From: Welwitschia mirabilis
Taxonomy: Eukaryota > Gnetophyta > Gnetopsida > Welwitschiales
Assembly (NCBI GenBank): GCA_051453625.1
Contig: JBOZIK010000001.1
Coordinates: forward strand, 59,030,893 to 59,053,660
Direction: 5' to 3'
DNA: 22,768 nucleotides
Shown here one piece after another: positions 8,450-18,816 of the stretch; the first letter of the stretch is position 1, and each line of letters opens with the position of its first letter. A model generated the notes under the pieces. That model was not told the origin of the DNA. It searched no databases and saw nothing but the letters and a program-made list of their open reading frames with translations. Position numbers and translations under genes: made by a program.

Positions 8450-9360
8450 TAGTTTAGAAGGTACCCCTTGAAAACTCACTAGATCACATACGGTTAAATT
8501 GCTTAGTAGGAGGAGAAGGCAAGGCTGCAGGAGTAGTGCCTTCCACAATTCTCATCCAAATAAGAGAGGACTCATTAAATGGCTTTAGCAATTTCAGAAT
8601 TTCATCTTTAAACTTTCATAGAGATACATGATTATGATACATTTTAGTAATAAGACCTCTATATGATAGTACTTCTGAACCCATAGATGTATAGGAATCC
8701 ATGTTTTATAAAATCAAGTGAGGTAGGTTGAGTTAAATTCTTTGATTATAATGATACATGACATAAGCATACAAAGGAAACACTTCATTCATGTGGCAAA
8801 GATTTGGAATAAGATTGGTAGAAATAATGTGAAAGAGTACCTTGAAGTTTGACTTAAAACTGAGTGGGAATGGTAGTTCACCATTCCTTGTGTTTTTCAC
8901 ACAAAACTTCACTGAGCTTATTTTTAAAAAATAAATTATTTAAAACTAAAATCAAAGATACATGCACATATTCTACATAGTCTAATGGAAACCCAGTAGC
9001 ATTAGGAATCATTTTAAGATCAATTTCATTCTTAATACCATATAGATTACAAACAAACTAATTTTACTCATGGTGATAGAAAGCATTATAGTAAAAAATA
9101 TGAATCAAATTCACTCAAGCATGAGCATGAGGGTTTAGAATATAAGTCCAACATAACTCTTCTAACCTAGGAAAAAGATTGAAATAATGTCTGAAAGTGT
9201 CCTACAAAATAACCCTATCCAGAGCAAGAGGCTTCTTATTGAAGCTTTGAGTCCATATTACCTTTTCCCTTAAAGTCACAAAAATGAGCTATGCTTCCTT
9301 ATCTTTATCTCTATCTTTTCTTAAAATTGGAATCTTTTGCCTTAGCATGGTGGAAATGAA
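8450..9360 (-). pseudogene. Third ORF downstream of copia pol (plant retroelement 'FY' domain-like)
   Basis: On the minus strand a broken frame begins at about 9350 (MLRQKIPILRKDRDKDKEA) and keeps RLEELCWTYI, NLIHIFYYNAF, FVCNLYGIKNEIDLKMI and NATGFPLDY. Further on come NEVFPLYAYVMYHYN and a tail with SLIWMRIVEGTTP. This resembles proteins of unknown function found in plant retroelements, where LVRVFY.N is followed by a V.G..I.....I segment. I infer this from memory of the pattern. At least six stops and several frameshifts make it a relic. Its place after RNase H matches the extra ORF of sireviruses. Confidence 0.5.
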
Positions 9361-9840
9361 GGAAAAAAATAAAAAACCTATTAAAAAAGGAAAAAGAATA
9401 AGAAAATAACATAAGAGAGGAACACTTACTTCTAAAGACTAGAGCACTAAAAAATTACAAGATGAAATAAAAGAAAGAGGGGATGACTGAATTTATAAAG
9501 GTAGATAACTGAGGAGGGTTTTATGGAATAAAACATGAATTCATATCTACTAGGTGCATAAATGTCTAGCATTTGAAGGGGCAGACATTTGACCTCAACT
9601 CATACCCATTCTTAGGTAAGCAAACATTTAGACTCCTGAGGGGATAGACATCTAGACCCCGAGAATGACAAGAAGATCTCACGATAAAAATAAAATGACA
9701 AGTTTAAATAAAAACAAAAGCAATAGTGTAGAAAACACTAGAAAGAGGAAAACCTATGTTCTCAATGCATTAAAAAATGTAATAATATGTACAAATTTTA
9801 GTGTTACATTTAAACAAAAATCATACTTTGATTGGGAATA
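9361..9840 (-). other. Spacer between copia pol and third ORF
   Basis: No coding is seen. A GACATCTAGACCCC-like word near 9645-9660 and related words at 9570-9640 (for example GGGGCAGACATTTGA) echo the motif series in the copia LTR. The stretch is AT-rich with short A runs (9360-9420). The plus-strand open frames starting at 9665 and 9801 lie antisense to RNase H and RT remnants. Confidence 0.5.
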
Positions 9841-9844
9841 TTTC

Positions 9845-10110
9845 CATGCCCAACTTAGCCCTTAATAGCTCAAATCTCACTTTTGAAAGAGGCTTGGTAA
9901 TCAAGTCAGCAAGCTATTTGTATAATTCATCCTTGTTAATTTTTGTGGATATGGACATGGTAGTGCAAACATCTATTTCTTAATCAAGTTTGTACATATT
10001 TAAAATATCCTTGACGTGCTTAGATTGGTTAAGAAAAATACCATTCTTGAGTTGTTCATGATGTAGGGCTAAGATGAAATTGAGCTCTCTAAGTAAGCTT
10101 TCATGTATAA
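9845..10110 (-). pseudogene. Copia RT and RNase H end remnants, fused by deletion
   Basis: About 9940-10110 on the minus strand reads FILALHHEQLKNGIFLNQSK and then HVKDILNMYKL, matching the late part of copia RT where a LG(L/I)....GI(F/Y)..Q.KY..D(I/L)L stretch is standard, followed by a TTMSIS segment. Directly after, 9845-9914 gives LADLITKPLSKVRFELLR, the conserved end of copia RNase H. Everything between is gone, and so is the catalytic part of RT with its YVDD box. So this is a large internal deletion within pol. Confidence 0.75.
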
Positions 10111-10189
10111 CCTTTAGCAATTAAAGTGTTATTTTTTTATTGATAGTTCTAAAATTTCTATGATTAGACCTATATTTCTTAATAGTAAG

Positions 10190-10580
10190 GCTCTTTCCAT
10201 TTTGAATCTTTCTATAAAAATAACAAAGCTTATCAAAAGCATCAGATTTAAAAATCAAAGATTCAATACATGTATAGTGAATAAATTATAAATCATCATA
10301 AAATATATTTTATTATATGGACTTTAAACATTTCTATGCCCTAATAAATCTAGGTACAACAACTCTAGAGGCTCTTATAAGGACATCTCAAACTAGATTT
10401 AAAAGACGGCTTCATGATTTTGCCTACTTGATAATGTTTACACAAGTTATAATTTCAAAAGCTAAGTCTAGATAAACCTCTAACCAAATCTTGTTAATAG
10501 ATGATCATAAAATTTATAATATTTGAATGATCCACACTTCTATCTCAAAGATGTTCTTGACATTTTTGAATAAGATCACA
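10190..10580 (-). pseudogene. Copia integrase remnant (zinc-finger and core pieces)
   Basis: About 10410-10500 on the minus strand reads QDLVRGLSRLSF, NYNLCKHYQVGK and KPSFKS, the C-terminal half of the GAG-pre-integrase zinc-binding region (normally C..C..GK). About 10350-10400 keeps CPYKSL followed by a degraded leader to the core. About 10190-10250 reads YRKIQNGKSLTIKKYRSNHR, matching the copia core in which a K.VQNE..  ..I..IRSDHG.EF segment carries the second catalytic Asp, here Asn. The first part of the core is missing or scrambled. Confidence 0.65.
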
Positions 10581-10583
10581 TAG

Positions 10584-10960
10584 CTATACATCATTAGATT
10601 TTATTTTTATAGAATATAAGTTTTTTATATGATGGGAAATTAAAAGAACCTTATTGCTATAAAAATGTTTTACTACACACTTATTTTTATTAAAAATAAC
10701 TATGTTCACTTTATCACATGTTTGAATAATACTCAACAAAGTATGCTTAAGACTGTTTACATATGAAACATCATCAATTTTTGGAAGATCATATTCATAA
10801 ACCATACCTTTTTCCTTAGTGGCTACTTTTTTATTATTACTAGTGAAAACCTCTCCTCCAATATAGTTAACTATGTGAAACCTTCTTCTATTACTTTTCA
10901 TATGTCTTAAACATTCACTATCCAAGTACCATCAAGAAGAATCCTTTGCTTTATGAGTGG
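10584..10960 (-). pseudogene. Copia protease and pre-integrase remnant
   Basis: On the minus strand, WYLDSECLRHM is the copia protease active site (normally LDSGCSRHM), with Gly changed to Glu and a stop just upstream (TGA near 10939). It continues with GGEVFTSNNKK, YDLPKIDDVSYVNSLKHTLL and CDKVNIVIFNKNKCVV, the typical V.YV..L..NLLSI..L.D KG....F pattern of copia, then the start of the pre-integrase domain. This is open for 113 codons. The order protease then integrase then RT is the Ty1/copia order. Dead by substitution and stops. Confidence 0.8.
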
Positions 10961-11089
10961 TCTAAACAAATAATCCTTTAACAAATTCTTTTTTAATCCA
11001 TCTTTGCTTGATGAAAGTGATTATCCATTTATTTTGGTTTTCACAAAAATATGTCACTTGTATAATGGAAAAAATTTTCCTTTTTGATG

Positions 11090-12010
11090 GGATAATAAAA
11101 TATAACGTGCCTTATGTATCCACAATAGAAACATTGACAGAATCTAAATTATTAGACTTTAAAGCATACCTTTTGTGATCAGATTTTACCTTGTTAGAGT
11201 GATATGAGATAGTAGCATTAAGTTTCCTTACATCCTCTAACTCTTTTAATAAAAGATAAATAATTTTATTTACACCTGTAAGACTTTTACTAGCTATATT
11301 TAACTCTTTATTGGCCAAGTAAAGTTTAGTTTATACAGATATTTATTTAGATCTTAAATCCCTATTTTTAGAAGCTAATACTTCAAAATGAAAATATAAT
11401 TATTCATAAGCTTATCTAATATTTTTAGAATTTTTAGATATTACCTCTTTCTCAATGAAGATTACATGTTCATCCTTGGTAGTTGATATGAAGGCATACT
11501 CATCATTGATGGTTAGCCATCCATGCTCCTCTTTGTTATCTTGAGATGTCTCTATATCAGATTCTTTCTCATTATCCCAAATGACTTTGAGGGTTTTATG
11601 CCCTTTGATTTTAGCTTTTCATGTGTTAACACATTCCACTGTTGTGTATCTAAAGCCCTTGGACTTAAAGCATTATAGAGCTTTCTTGTTTCTACTAAAT
11701 TTTTTGAAATAATTTTTTCTCTCAAAATGATTCTCATTGGCATCAAATCCTGTTCTATCAAGATCTTTTTATTTTCTTATAAATCTTCTGAAATTTCTTT
11801 ATGAGCAATCTTAATGGTATCCCATATTTCCTTTGTAGAGGAATACTAAATGACTTTGTACTATTCCTCTGGACTGAGGGCATAAATAAATGCATTTATT
11901 ACTTTTTTGTTAGGCCTTACTTCCTCCTTCTATTCATCAAACCAACCTACCAATGGAATAGTGGGTTTCAAGTAACCGCATATAATACTATTTCAGATAT
12001 TTAAATCAAG
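11090..12010 (-). pseudogene. Copia gag remnant
   Basis: The minus strand gives NAFIYALSPEE (about 11870-11905) and TKEIWDTIKIAHKE (about 11790-11835), the plant copia gag core pattern in which AL..EE..K....  .AKEIWD.L...HEG is standard. An acidic section follows near 11470-11540 (INDEYAFISTTKDEHVIF). At 11092-11139 CQCFYCGYIRH carries a CCHC zinc knuckle missing its final Cys (C-X2-C-X4-H, then Tyr). Broken by several stops. It is followed by protease as expected. Confidence 0.78.
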
Positions 12011-12146
12011 AGTTTTTAGAAATTTTATTATTTTAGTTTTTTAAGTTTGACCCATTAAAATAAGATGACTTGATATTAAATGGCCTTCATTAGCAATAGA
12101 TTCCATTTGATCACTCAGGGTGGTGAAGCTCTATCAATTGTAATGA

Positions 12147-12159
12147 GGCTCTGATACTA
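12147..12159 (-). promoter_or_regulatory. Copia primer-binding site, initiator-Met-tRNA type
   Basis: The sense strand reads TAGTATCAGAGCC, against the standard TGGTATCAGAGCC (12 of 13). It lies two bases (AT) inside the right LTR edge, the usual spacing. Between 12011 and 12146 is a short leader with no coding signal. Confidence 0.85.
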
Positions 12160-12161
12160 AT

Positions 12162-13422
12162 TGAAATTCTTAGGGGAGGGTGTAAATAGGAATTTGGATT
12201 AATTTTAAATTTAAAAACCAATTCTTAAATGAAATTAATTATCTTTAAAAATAAAAATTAAATCTAAAAAAATAGAAAAACACAAAAATAATTAACCCAT
12301 AAGATTTATAGTGATTCAACAATGTGTCTACTCCACTCTTTCAGGAGATACAATATGTCATAATTCTTGATTAACTTATCACTCTTGAACTGATGATTTT
12401 TTGGTTGATCATCAACTCCTTGTACAATAGTGATGATTTTTTATGCTTATCATCAACCTCTCACATAATAGTGATGATTTTCTAGGCTTATCATCAATCA
12501 CTTACATAATAGTAATTATTTTCTAGGCTTATCATCAACCTCTCATACTTAGAATCTTTCAAAGGCTCAAACTCAACCACAAGAAGAATTAAAAAAAAAA
12601 AATGAGTTGTTTCTCAAGCACAAATGCAATAGTATAGGATCTAATCTAAACGAATACACATGATAGGATCACCAAATACTCAAAGATAACCAAATATTAG
12701 TTTTATTTCACTTTACAAAACCATATATGCATTTGTATTTTCATTAACCTTAATAAAGCAGTTTTTGCCCGTTTTAAAGAAAAGGGAAAAATAACTATTA
12801 AAGAAAAACCTTAAATGATAATTTTAATACATTATAGTTTGATATTCCAATTAAATTCATATTTCCAATATGATTGAATGGCACACCAAAAGAGAATAGC
12901 TATTGAAAACCGTCATGTAATTGCTTGAAGAAGACTATTTTTCTAATGGTTCAAAGGGAGGATGTCTGCCTTTAGAATTGGGGATGTCCTCATTTCCAAG
13001 TAAATAGAAATCTAGTCTCAAAGTAATATGGATGTCCGCATTGTTGGAAGTGTAGGAACATCTGACCTATATAGGAGTGAACATCTACACCTACCACAAG
13101 TACAAACTGAAAAAAAAATTGAATGAATGTTACATCTGGGCTATTTGTAGTAGGGACATCCACACCTGAGAACTGTCAATTATGTTTCCTATAAGAATAG
13201 AAAATGATTACCCTATTTGAATAGGAATGTTTGGGACTAAGACCTATCATAAATACATTTTATCAATAAGTAAAGGGGATGTCCACCCTATTTTAAGTGG
13301 GGACATCCACATGTAAAGGTTAACTTCTTAACATAATTATGAAGAATGATAACCATCTTATCAATTGATTATTATGCCTATTGACATCATTGAAACATTA
13401 TACTTACAAGGAGCTCATGTCT
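12162..13422 (-). repeat. Copia 5' LTR (right copy)
   Basis: It begins TGAAATTCTTAG next to the primer site and ends near CTCATGTCT, where the terminal CA seems mutated. The first about 70 bases match the left LTR closely (TTTAAAAACCAATTCTTAAA in both). It has an extra segment near 13000-13075 absent from the left copy, and lacks about 30 bases near the right end that the left copy has. The visible divergence suggests an old insertion. The right edge is uncertain by tens of bases. Confidence 0.8.
12393..12550. repeat. 41-bp tandem repeat in the copia right LTR
   Basis: This is the same array as at 7393-7550: about four units, each with ATGATTTT..A..CTTATCATC and ending near ATAATAGTG. The first unit is the most divergent in both LTRs. 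Confidence 0.85.
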
Positions 13423-14200
13423 AAATATATGTGAGTTGTTATTTACCCATAGGCTCAAGTATATCAAATCATCTAAAAATAGCTATGAGGAATCATCGAT
13501 ATCCTAGACTCTAAATGTGATGAGCCTCTACTATGACTCTTAATCACCTCAAATAAAAGTAGCTAAGTTTACTTCTCCTCCTATCTAAATACTACTAGCA
13601 TCTAAAGATATGCCACCATTGCATGACTATTGTAAAGAAATAAATTAAAGTCATAAATCACCCCTCTATGCAAGATCTGATAGGTAGGCAATAAGTGTAT
13701 AATCAAAACTCCTTTTCTATCTCTAGTAACATCAATTGGTATATCTAATGCTACATCATAATCATGACACTTGTCTATACATCTAGCTAAGTGAATATAG
13801 TAATCTAAATGTTACCTAACCCAATAATCATGGAGCTGTAACTTGGGAACATAGATATCTCATGGTCATAAATCATGACTATGATCTTATTTACCAGACA
13901 GTTACAAGTGTCAAATCACCACTCAATATCCATTGTGTCATAGAACTCTCTTATCTTTGAGACATAATATAATCCATATGCATTCATTATCCATCTAAGT
14001 TATAAATCTATCAATCTATGATCTACCTCTAGCTTAATCCTACTCATAAAATCTCTGAAGTACCTTTCTACATGGATAGAAGTAGACTGTATAGAGAGTG
14101 ACTGATTTTGATAAGGTGGTGGATGCATGGCTTCAGTACACTTGATAATAGATATACTAAAGGTCTTATCTCCTACTCATATAACTCAACCTCTATCTCT
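13423..14200 (-). pseudogene. Downstream ORF of gypsy copy B ('REFY' plant retroelement protein-like)
   Basis: On the minus strand, from about 14150 leftward, one frame reads MHPPPYQNQSLSIQSTS and RYFRDFMSRIKLEVDHRLI, a stop, then NAYGLYYVSKIREFYDTMD. After further stops it reads YDHEISMFPSYSSMIIG and then an open run of over 50 codons with DKCHDYDVALDIPID, GVLIIHLLPTYQILHRG and YDFNLFLYNSHAMVAYL. The I-REFY core preceded by a G.YY segment resembles plant retroelement proteins of unknown function with V-REFY.N. Its place after integrase would make it an env-like or extra ORF. Copy C lacks it. The left end continues across the copia insertion into 6751-7171. Identity is inferred from pattern only. 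Confidence 0.45.
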
Positions 14201-16460
14201 ACCTAATAAGCACATTATGCATGTGGCCTAACCAATAAAAAACATCATGTGGATCACACAAGATAAGGTAGAAATATCAAAAAGCAGAGCTTTAAAAAAC
14301 CCCAGAATTTGGTTTTTTGTATAAAAACCATTNNNNNNNNNNNNNNNNNNNNNNNNNNNNNNNNNNNNNNNNNNNNNNNNNNNNNNNNNNNNNNNNNNNN
14401 NNNNNNNNNNNNNNNNNNNNNNNNNNNNNNNNTTTGTATAAAAACCATAAAAATATGTCTTGTTCCATCAAGAGAATTAATATTTCCCATATTGCCTAAT
14501 CATGTAAAGAACAAGCACAAAATATGAGAAAAATAAAAAAGTGTAAAATAGATGGGCCCCATAGAAGGTTAAAAATAAATTAGTAGAACTATAGAGTTAT
14601 TGTGTTAATCATTTTTCCTATAAGAACCACTATGTTCCAACTTACAATTTGCAAGAAAATAAGTTTTAAAGATAAAAACTTAATTCTACCTTATAAAACA
14701 TACAAATTTAGATATCTAATAAAATACTTAATGAAAACTAAATGATGTATGTAAAAACTACACTTCAAAACATTGTGAAATAAGAGAAAAAATTAATAAT
14801 AATAAAAAAGAGAAAAACACACCTCATTTTAACAAATTCAATTAAATATTGCAAACCAAGGTGTAAAAGTATTAAGTAAAAGTTCTAAAACATTGGTAGG
14901 TATAAATGTAATGATAATCTCTCAAATGAACAAATGAAAATAATATAAGAATGAAGAAAAATAATGGAAAAAAATGTTAGGCCATGGTTTTAATACATTG
15001 TCATTCACTTAGGCCATCCAAATGATAGCCCTAGGATAAATCTCAAAAAATATCAGGCTATCGTCCATCTCATCACTAGATGACATGGTGGATGATAAGA
15101 CTTGGAAAAAGTTTTAAAAATGGAAATATCAGCTAAAAAGGTTTGGCTCAGATAGCAACCTAAAGATATTAGAAATTATTAAAACATTTAAATAATTGAA
15201 AATGATAAATAATCGTGATTAATAAGGATTAAGAATGAGGAAAACTTAAAATAAGATAAAGATGGAGAAATAAAATGTACTAACTAGGAAGAAGAATGAT
15301 AAAATAGACTCAACAAATGTGCTTGAACTAAAAAATAATCATAAAAATATGTTAGACTTCAAAAGGATATAAGGAACATTATGTAAACCTTATAAAAATG
15401 TCATCTAATTAAAATGTCAAAAAAAAGTTAAATTTTATTGATAAAACAACACAAGTAAAAATGAAAATAAGAATGAAAAAACTACTAAATCATAAGATCC
15501 TAAAAATGATGATAAAAAAGTAATAAAATGAACTTGAAATAATAAATTAAATAACCAAAGAAAAAATAGAATAAAAATCAATAACTAAGAATATGAAGAA
15601 GATATTGACCTACTCTAAACCATAACTTAGCAAATTCCCTTGTAAGATATTACAAGGTTATCTAAGCAATGATGTATAATAAGATATACTGACTTTATAA
15701 GGTTTAACCCAAAAATGTAGTGATTATGATGATATCAAAGATCAAGTGATTTAAATAGTGAATTATAAGTTCAAAATTTATTCAAAATGACCTCACTTAT
15801 TCACACTGTAAAACACACCCTAATCATCAAAAGTGAAATAATCATATGGAAATACTAAGAGTCTGGGAAATAAGCAATACCTCTAATAATACCAGGAACA
15901 TCACTAATTTCATAGCCTTAAAGTTTTATTAATATCTTCTATAATGGGGGAAAGTACAACCATAGTTAAAAAATTAAATACCTATAAAGCATGGTCAATT
16001 AACCTCCTAATGAATTTCCCATAGGTACAACATTGATAAAGATTTCTTTTGAAAAAATTTACCTTAGTGCACAATAGAATATCATGGTAACCATGTATTT
16101 AGCACAAATACAATAGATCATAGTTATTATTTTTTAATTTTTTAATCAATAAATCCTACATAGCCACATGCTTAAAAGACAAAGGTAAAGAAATGAGACA
16201 AAAAATAGAAAAGAACAATTCTAAATAACCAAAAACCTTACACATTTGAAAAAAAATTACAAGAATCAAGGTATCTTTCTTCAAAGTAAAGTTCATAGAC
16301 ATATGAATATCTTAAGATTAGGTAAATCTAATCATATCACTATAAAATTGCCAAAGTACAAACACTAGTCATAGAAAATTCATAAATCAAATACATAAGT
16401 CAAGTTAAATATGATCAAGTGATAGCATAACATCCACCAAAGGAATCAACTAAGAGAGAA
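14201..16460 (-). other. Long 3' region of copy B, no coding seen
   Basis: It lies between integrase and the downstream ORF. About 15100-16460 aligns in order with copy C at 19310-20640, for example TTTTAAAAATGGAA, ACTACTAAAT, CTAACCTAGCAAA versus ATAACTTAGCAAA, ATAAAGCAT, and ATCATGGTAACCAT versus ATCATGGTGACCAT. It is very A-rich on the plus strand. A copy of the GTCATC/GATGAT motif is at 15061-15096. The part from 14450 to 15050 has no clear partner in copy C. Confidence 0.6.
14333..14432. other. Assembly gap, exactly 100 N
   Basis: The 16 bases TTTGTATAAAAACCAT occur both just before (14316-14331) and just after (14433-14448) the N run. A 100-N run is a common placeholder for unknown length. 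The two contig ends probably overlap, so the true gap may be zero. Confidence 0.85.
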
Positions 16461-17953
16461 TTTAAATAATGGAAGAAAGGAAGTCTTTCTTATTGAGGGG
16501 AATCTCCAAGATAAATGATTCTATCATGTTTAATGTTACATTAGAAGTTTTTCATATATTTTTAACCTTTATCTATTAAATTTCTCCTTAGTGTATAATT
16601 TGAAAATCTTAACTGAGTTATTAGAATGCACTTTCTCTATAAGATACAACCTAACCATTTAGATGTCAACTTTTTGTTGAAAAAATGTACTATATTATTC
16701 TATAAAATAACAAGTTGACTAGGTTTAAATTTCTTTTGAATTAACTTTTTATCATCTTTTAACTTAAATTTGGCTTTTTAAATGAGTTAACAATATATGA
16801 CATGAGTGTAATTTTCATCTAAATAGTTAAGTTGGGCTAATCTATTTTTAAAATTTTAGTGTAAGTCTATAAGATTAAGTCGAGGGATAAAATGATAAGA
16901 ATTATAATAAACATCAACTAGTAAAATAAAAACTTTCCTATACACAAGTTTATAAGGTAAGAAACCAATAGAATTATGCCAAGTAGCATGATAATCTTAA
17001 AGAACATTATTAAGTTTAGAAGCTCAAGATTTCTTATTAACAGAGATAATTTTTTGAAGTATTTTTTTTATTTCTCTATTTGCATTTTGAACTTGACTAT
17101 TAGATTGTGGATGAGAAGAATAAGCTCCTCTATATTTAATTCTAATGGATAAAAAAAGTCTCCCTAAAAGATGATTTATAAAATGAATTCATTGATCACT
17201 ACTAATAATTCTATAAAAAGATTGAAAAAGTAGGAATAGCTTTAACTCACTTAGTAACATAATAAACAACCACTAAAAAGTAATTCTTATCATTAGAAGG
17301 TCCTTTAATATAGCCTATAAAATTAATGTATGAATAATCAAAAGATTTGGATTTAAAATAGGTTTAAGGGATACTTCATGAGAATGAATAAGGCTACTAT
17401 AACATTGGCAAGCATCATGCTAATAAAAAAAGTCCTAAAAAAGACTAGTCAAATAAAAACTAGAGTGAAGAATTTTCATTACTATTTTCTATTCACTAAA
17501 ATGATCTTTACATACACCACCATGGCAAAGATGAAGAATGTCTAATTTTTCCCATTTAAGCATACATTTATGCATGATTTGATCTTTGCACTTATGATAA
17601 AGATGTGGCTTGTTCTATTCATAATCACCTATCTTATAGAGAAAATATTTTCTTTAATTATAGTTATAATATTATGGAGTTTTCATGGTAATAATATAAT
17701 TAACTCTATAAACATATTATAAAGGAGGATGAGTAAAAGATATGACAAAAAGTTATTCATCCAAAAAAGAATCATTAATGGTAATAACATTAAGAGAAGA
17801 AGAAAATTGTAACAAATGATTTGCTACAATATTATGTTTTGCAGCTTTACTAATAATGATAATATTAAGTTCTTACATAAAGAGGATATATCTAATGAGT
17901 CTAGCACTAGAATATTTCTTAGTTATGAGTTATTTAATAAATATATGGTTGGT
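16461..17953 (-). pseudogene. Integrase and RNase H tail of copy B
   Basis: The nucleotide sequence follows copies A and C: the integrase end at 16480-16620 (TTATTGAGGGGAATCTCC as in copy C at 20664), the C-terminal region at 16900-17050, the core at 17230-17300, the zinc-binding region near 17400-17560, and RNase H at 17800-17953. RNase H keeps ARLIRYILFM, then AAKHNIVANHL on the minus strand. Stops are frequent. It ends at 17953 in ..TTGGT, at the place equal to 1451-1455 in copy A, where copy C begins. Confidence 0.8.
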
Positions 17954-18536
17954 TGTTGTGGTACATATTTATGCAACATTTACATTATAATATGAATCCT
18001 GTTAATTACAAATAATATGCACAAACACATCACACTAATATAGATGGAAGTGACTCAAATATTATAATCCGTTAAAGGTAAAAGTATGGAAATAAAAGAG
18101 TTGCTTTCAAGATAAAAATATGGTAACTCTAACTTACAATAATAATTTCCAATGCATGGAAATGAAATAAAACACATTTGTGCAAGTCTAATCTAGGAAA
18201 ACATATAGCAATGCACTTAAACTAATCAAGAATAATCTTGACAAAGTTTGCCCTAATAATCTATATTACAAAAAGAATCTTGTTATAAAATCTCAAATAA
18301 CATAAACTATAAGGAAGAAAATCATTCATACATTGAACATAAAAGAAAATATTTCATATTAAAATATGCATATTGCATCTGTGTTACAAAGTAGCCACTT
18401 CTTAATAAAGGAAATGCCACCCAACACTAAGAAAATGTCTCTTTCAAATTATAGAATGATTCTCTAGTCCTTCGATCTCTTGTCATAAGTATGTTGGGTA
18501 CTATTGAAGATGATTAGGAATCAAGGGGGATACCCT

Positions 18537-18544
18537 TATTTATA
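18537..18544 (-). promoter_or_regulatory. TATA box of the gypsy LTR (TATAAATA)
   Basis: The sense strand reads CTATAAATAAGGG, a good plant TATA box, about 500 bases inside the 5' end of the LTR. A CCCCC run follows about 10 bases on. This would separate U3 (18545-19048) from R/U5. No transcription data are available here. Confidence 0.55.
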
Positions 18545-18794
18545 GACTTAAAACAAAAGAGGAAACTAATAGAAAAGCTTAGGAAAAACCCTAACTACCA
18601 TGAAAGGAAAAGTTACACTTAAGTGATAATATCTTATATGAACATCCTGTGCAAGTGTTCGAAAATAGTGTCATCTATTTGGTCATCCAGACAATATAGG
18701 AGACGATGTTGACTGATAGTTAGACCCTCATCTGCTCCTACTTTAACTTCCTATGAAACTTGTTACTGACCATTTACATGGTCATCTGTACTGA

Positions 18795-18816
18795 CATCCA
18801 GATAATAAGGTGGATG
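18795..18816. repeat. Hairpin motif in LTR of copy C (CATCCA / TGGATG)
   Basis: Exact 6-base arms around the 10-base loop GATAATAAGG. The loop differs from that of 6490-6511 at four of ten positions while the arms are unchanged. A second, broken copy lies at 18684-18708. Confidence 0.7.

Larger units (their letters stand above)
7172..13422 (-). mobile_element. Ty1/copia retrotransposon, sirevirus-like, internally deleted
   Basis: Two direct LTR copies (7172-8377 and 12162-13422) enclose about 3.8 kb. The primer site next to the right LTR and the polypurine tract next to the left LTR show minus-strand orientation. Inside, from the right, are gag with a zinc knuckle, protease, integrase pieces, a short RT piece, the RNase H end, and a third ORF downstream of pol. 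The downstream ORF resembles plant sireviruses. Much of integrase, RT and RNase H is deleted and every frame is broken. It is inserted in the 3' region of gypsy copy B. No clear target duplication was found; GTGAA left of it has no good partner at the right edge. Confidence 0.85.
5666..17953 (-). mobile_element. Ty3/gypsy copy B, split by two later insertions
   Basis: The parts of B in the window are the RNase H tail and integrase (16480-17953), a long 3' region (13423-16480), the last part of that region (6751-7171), and the LTR at 5666-6750 facing it. The copia element (7172-13422) interrupts the 3' region. Copy C starts abruptly at 17954 inside B's RNase H. The rest of B should resume to the right of copy C, outside the window. 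B is the most eroded of the three gypsy copies. Confidence 0.65.

Noticed and set aside
11801-12004. 67-codon plus-strand frame
   Set aside because: It is antisense to the copia gag remnant, which has recognisable gag wording on the minus strand.
13387-13394. TTGAA as target duplication partner of GTGAA (7167-7171)
   Set aside because: It fits only if the LTR ended at 13389, but similarity to the left LTR continues to about 13422.
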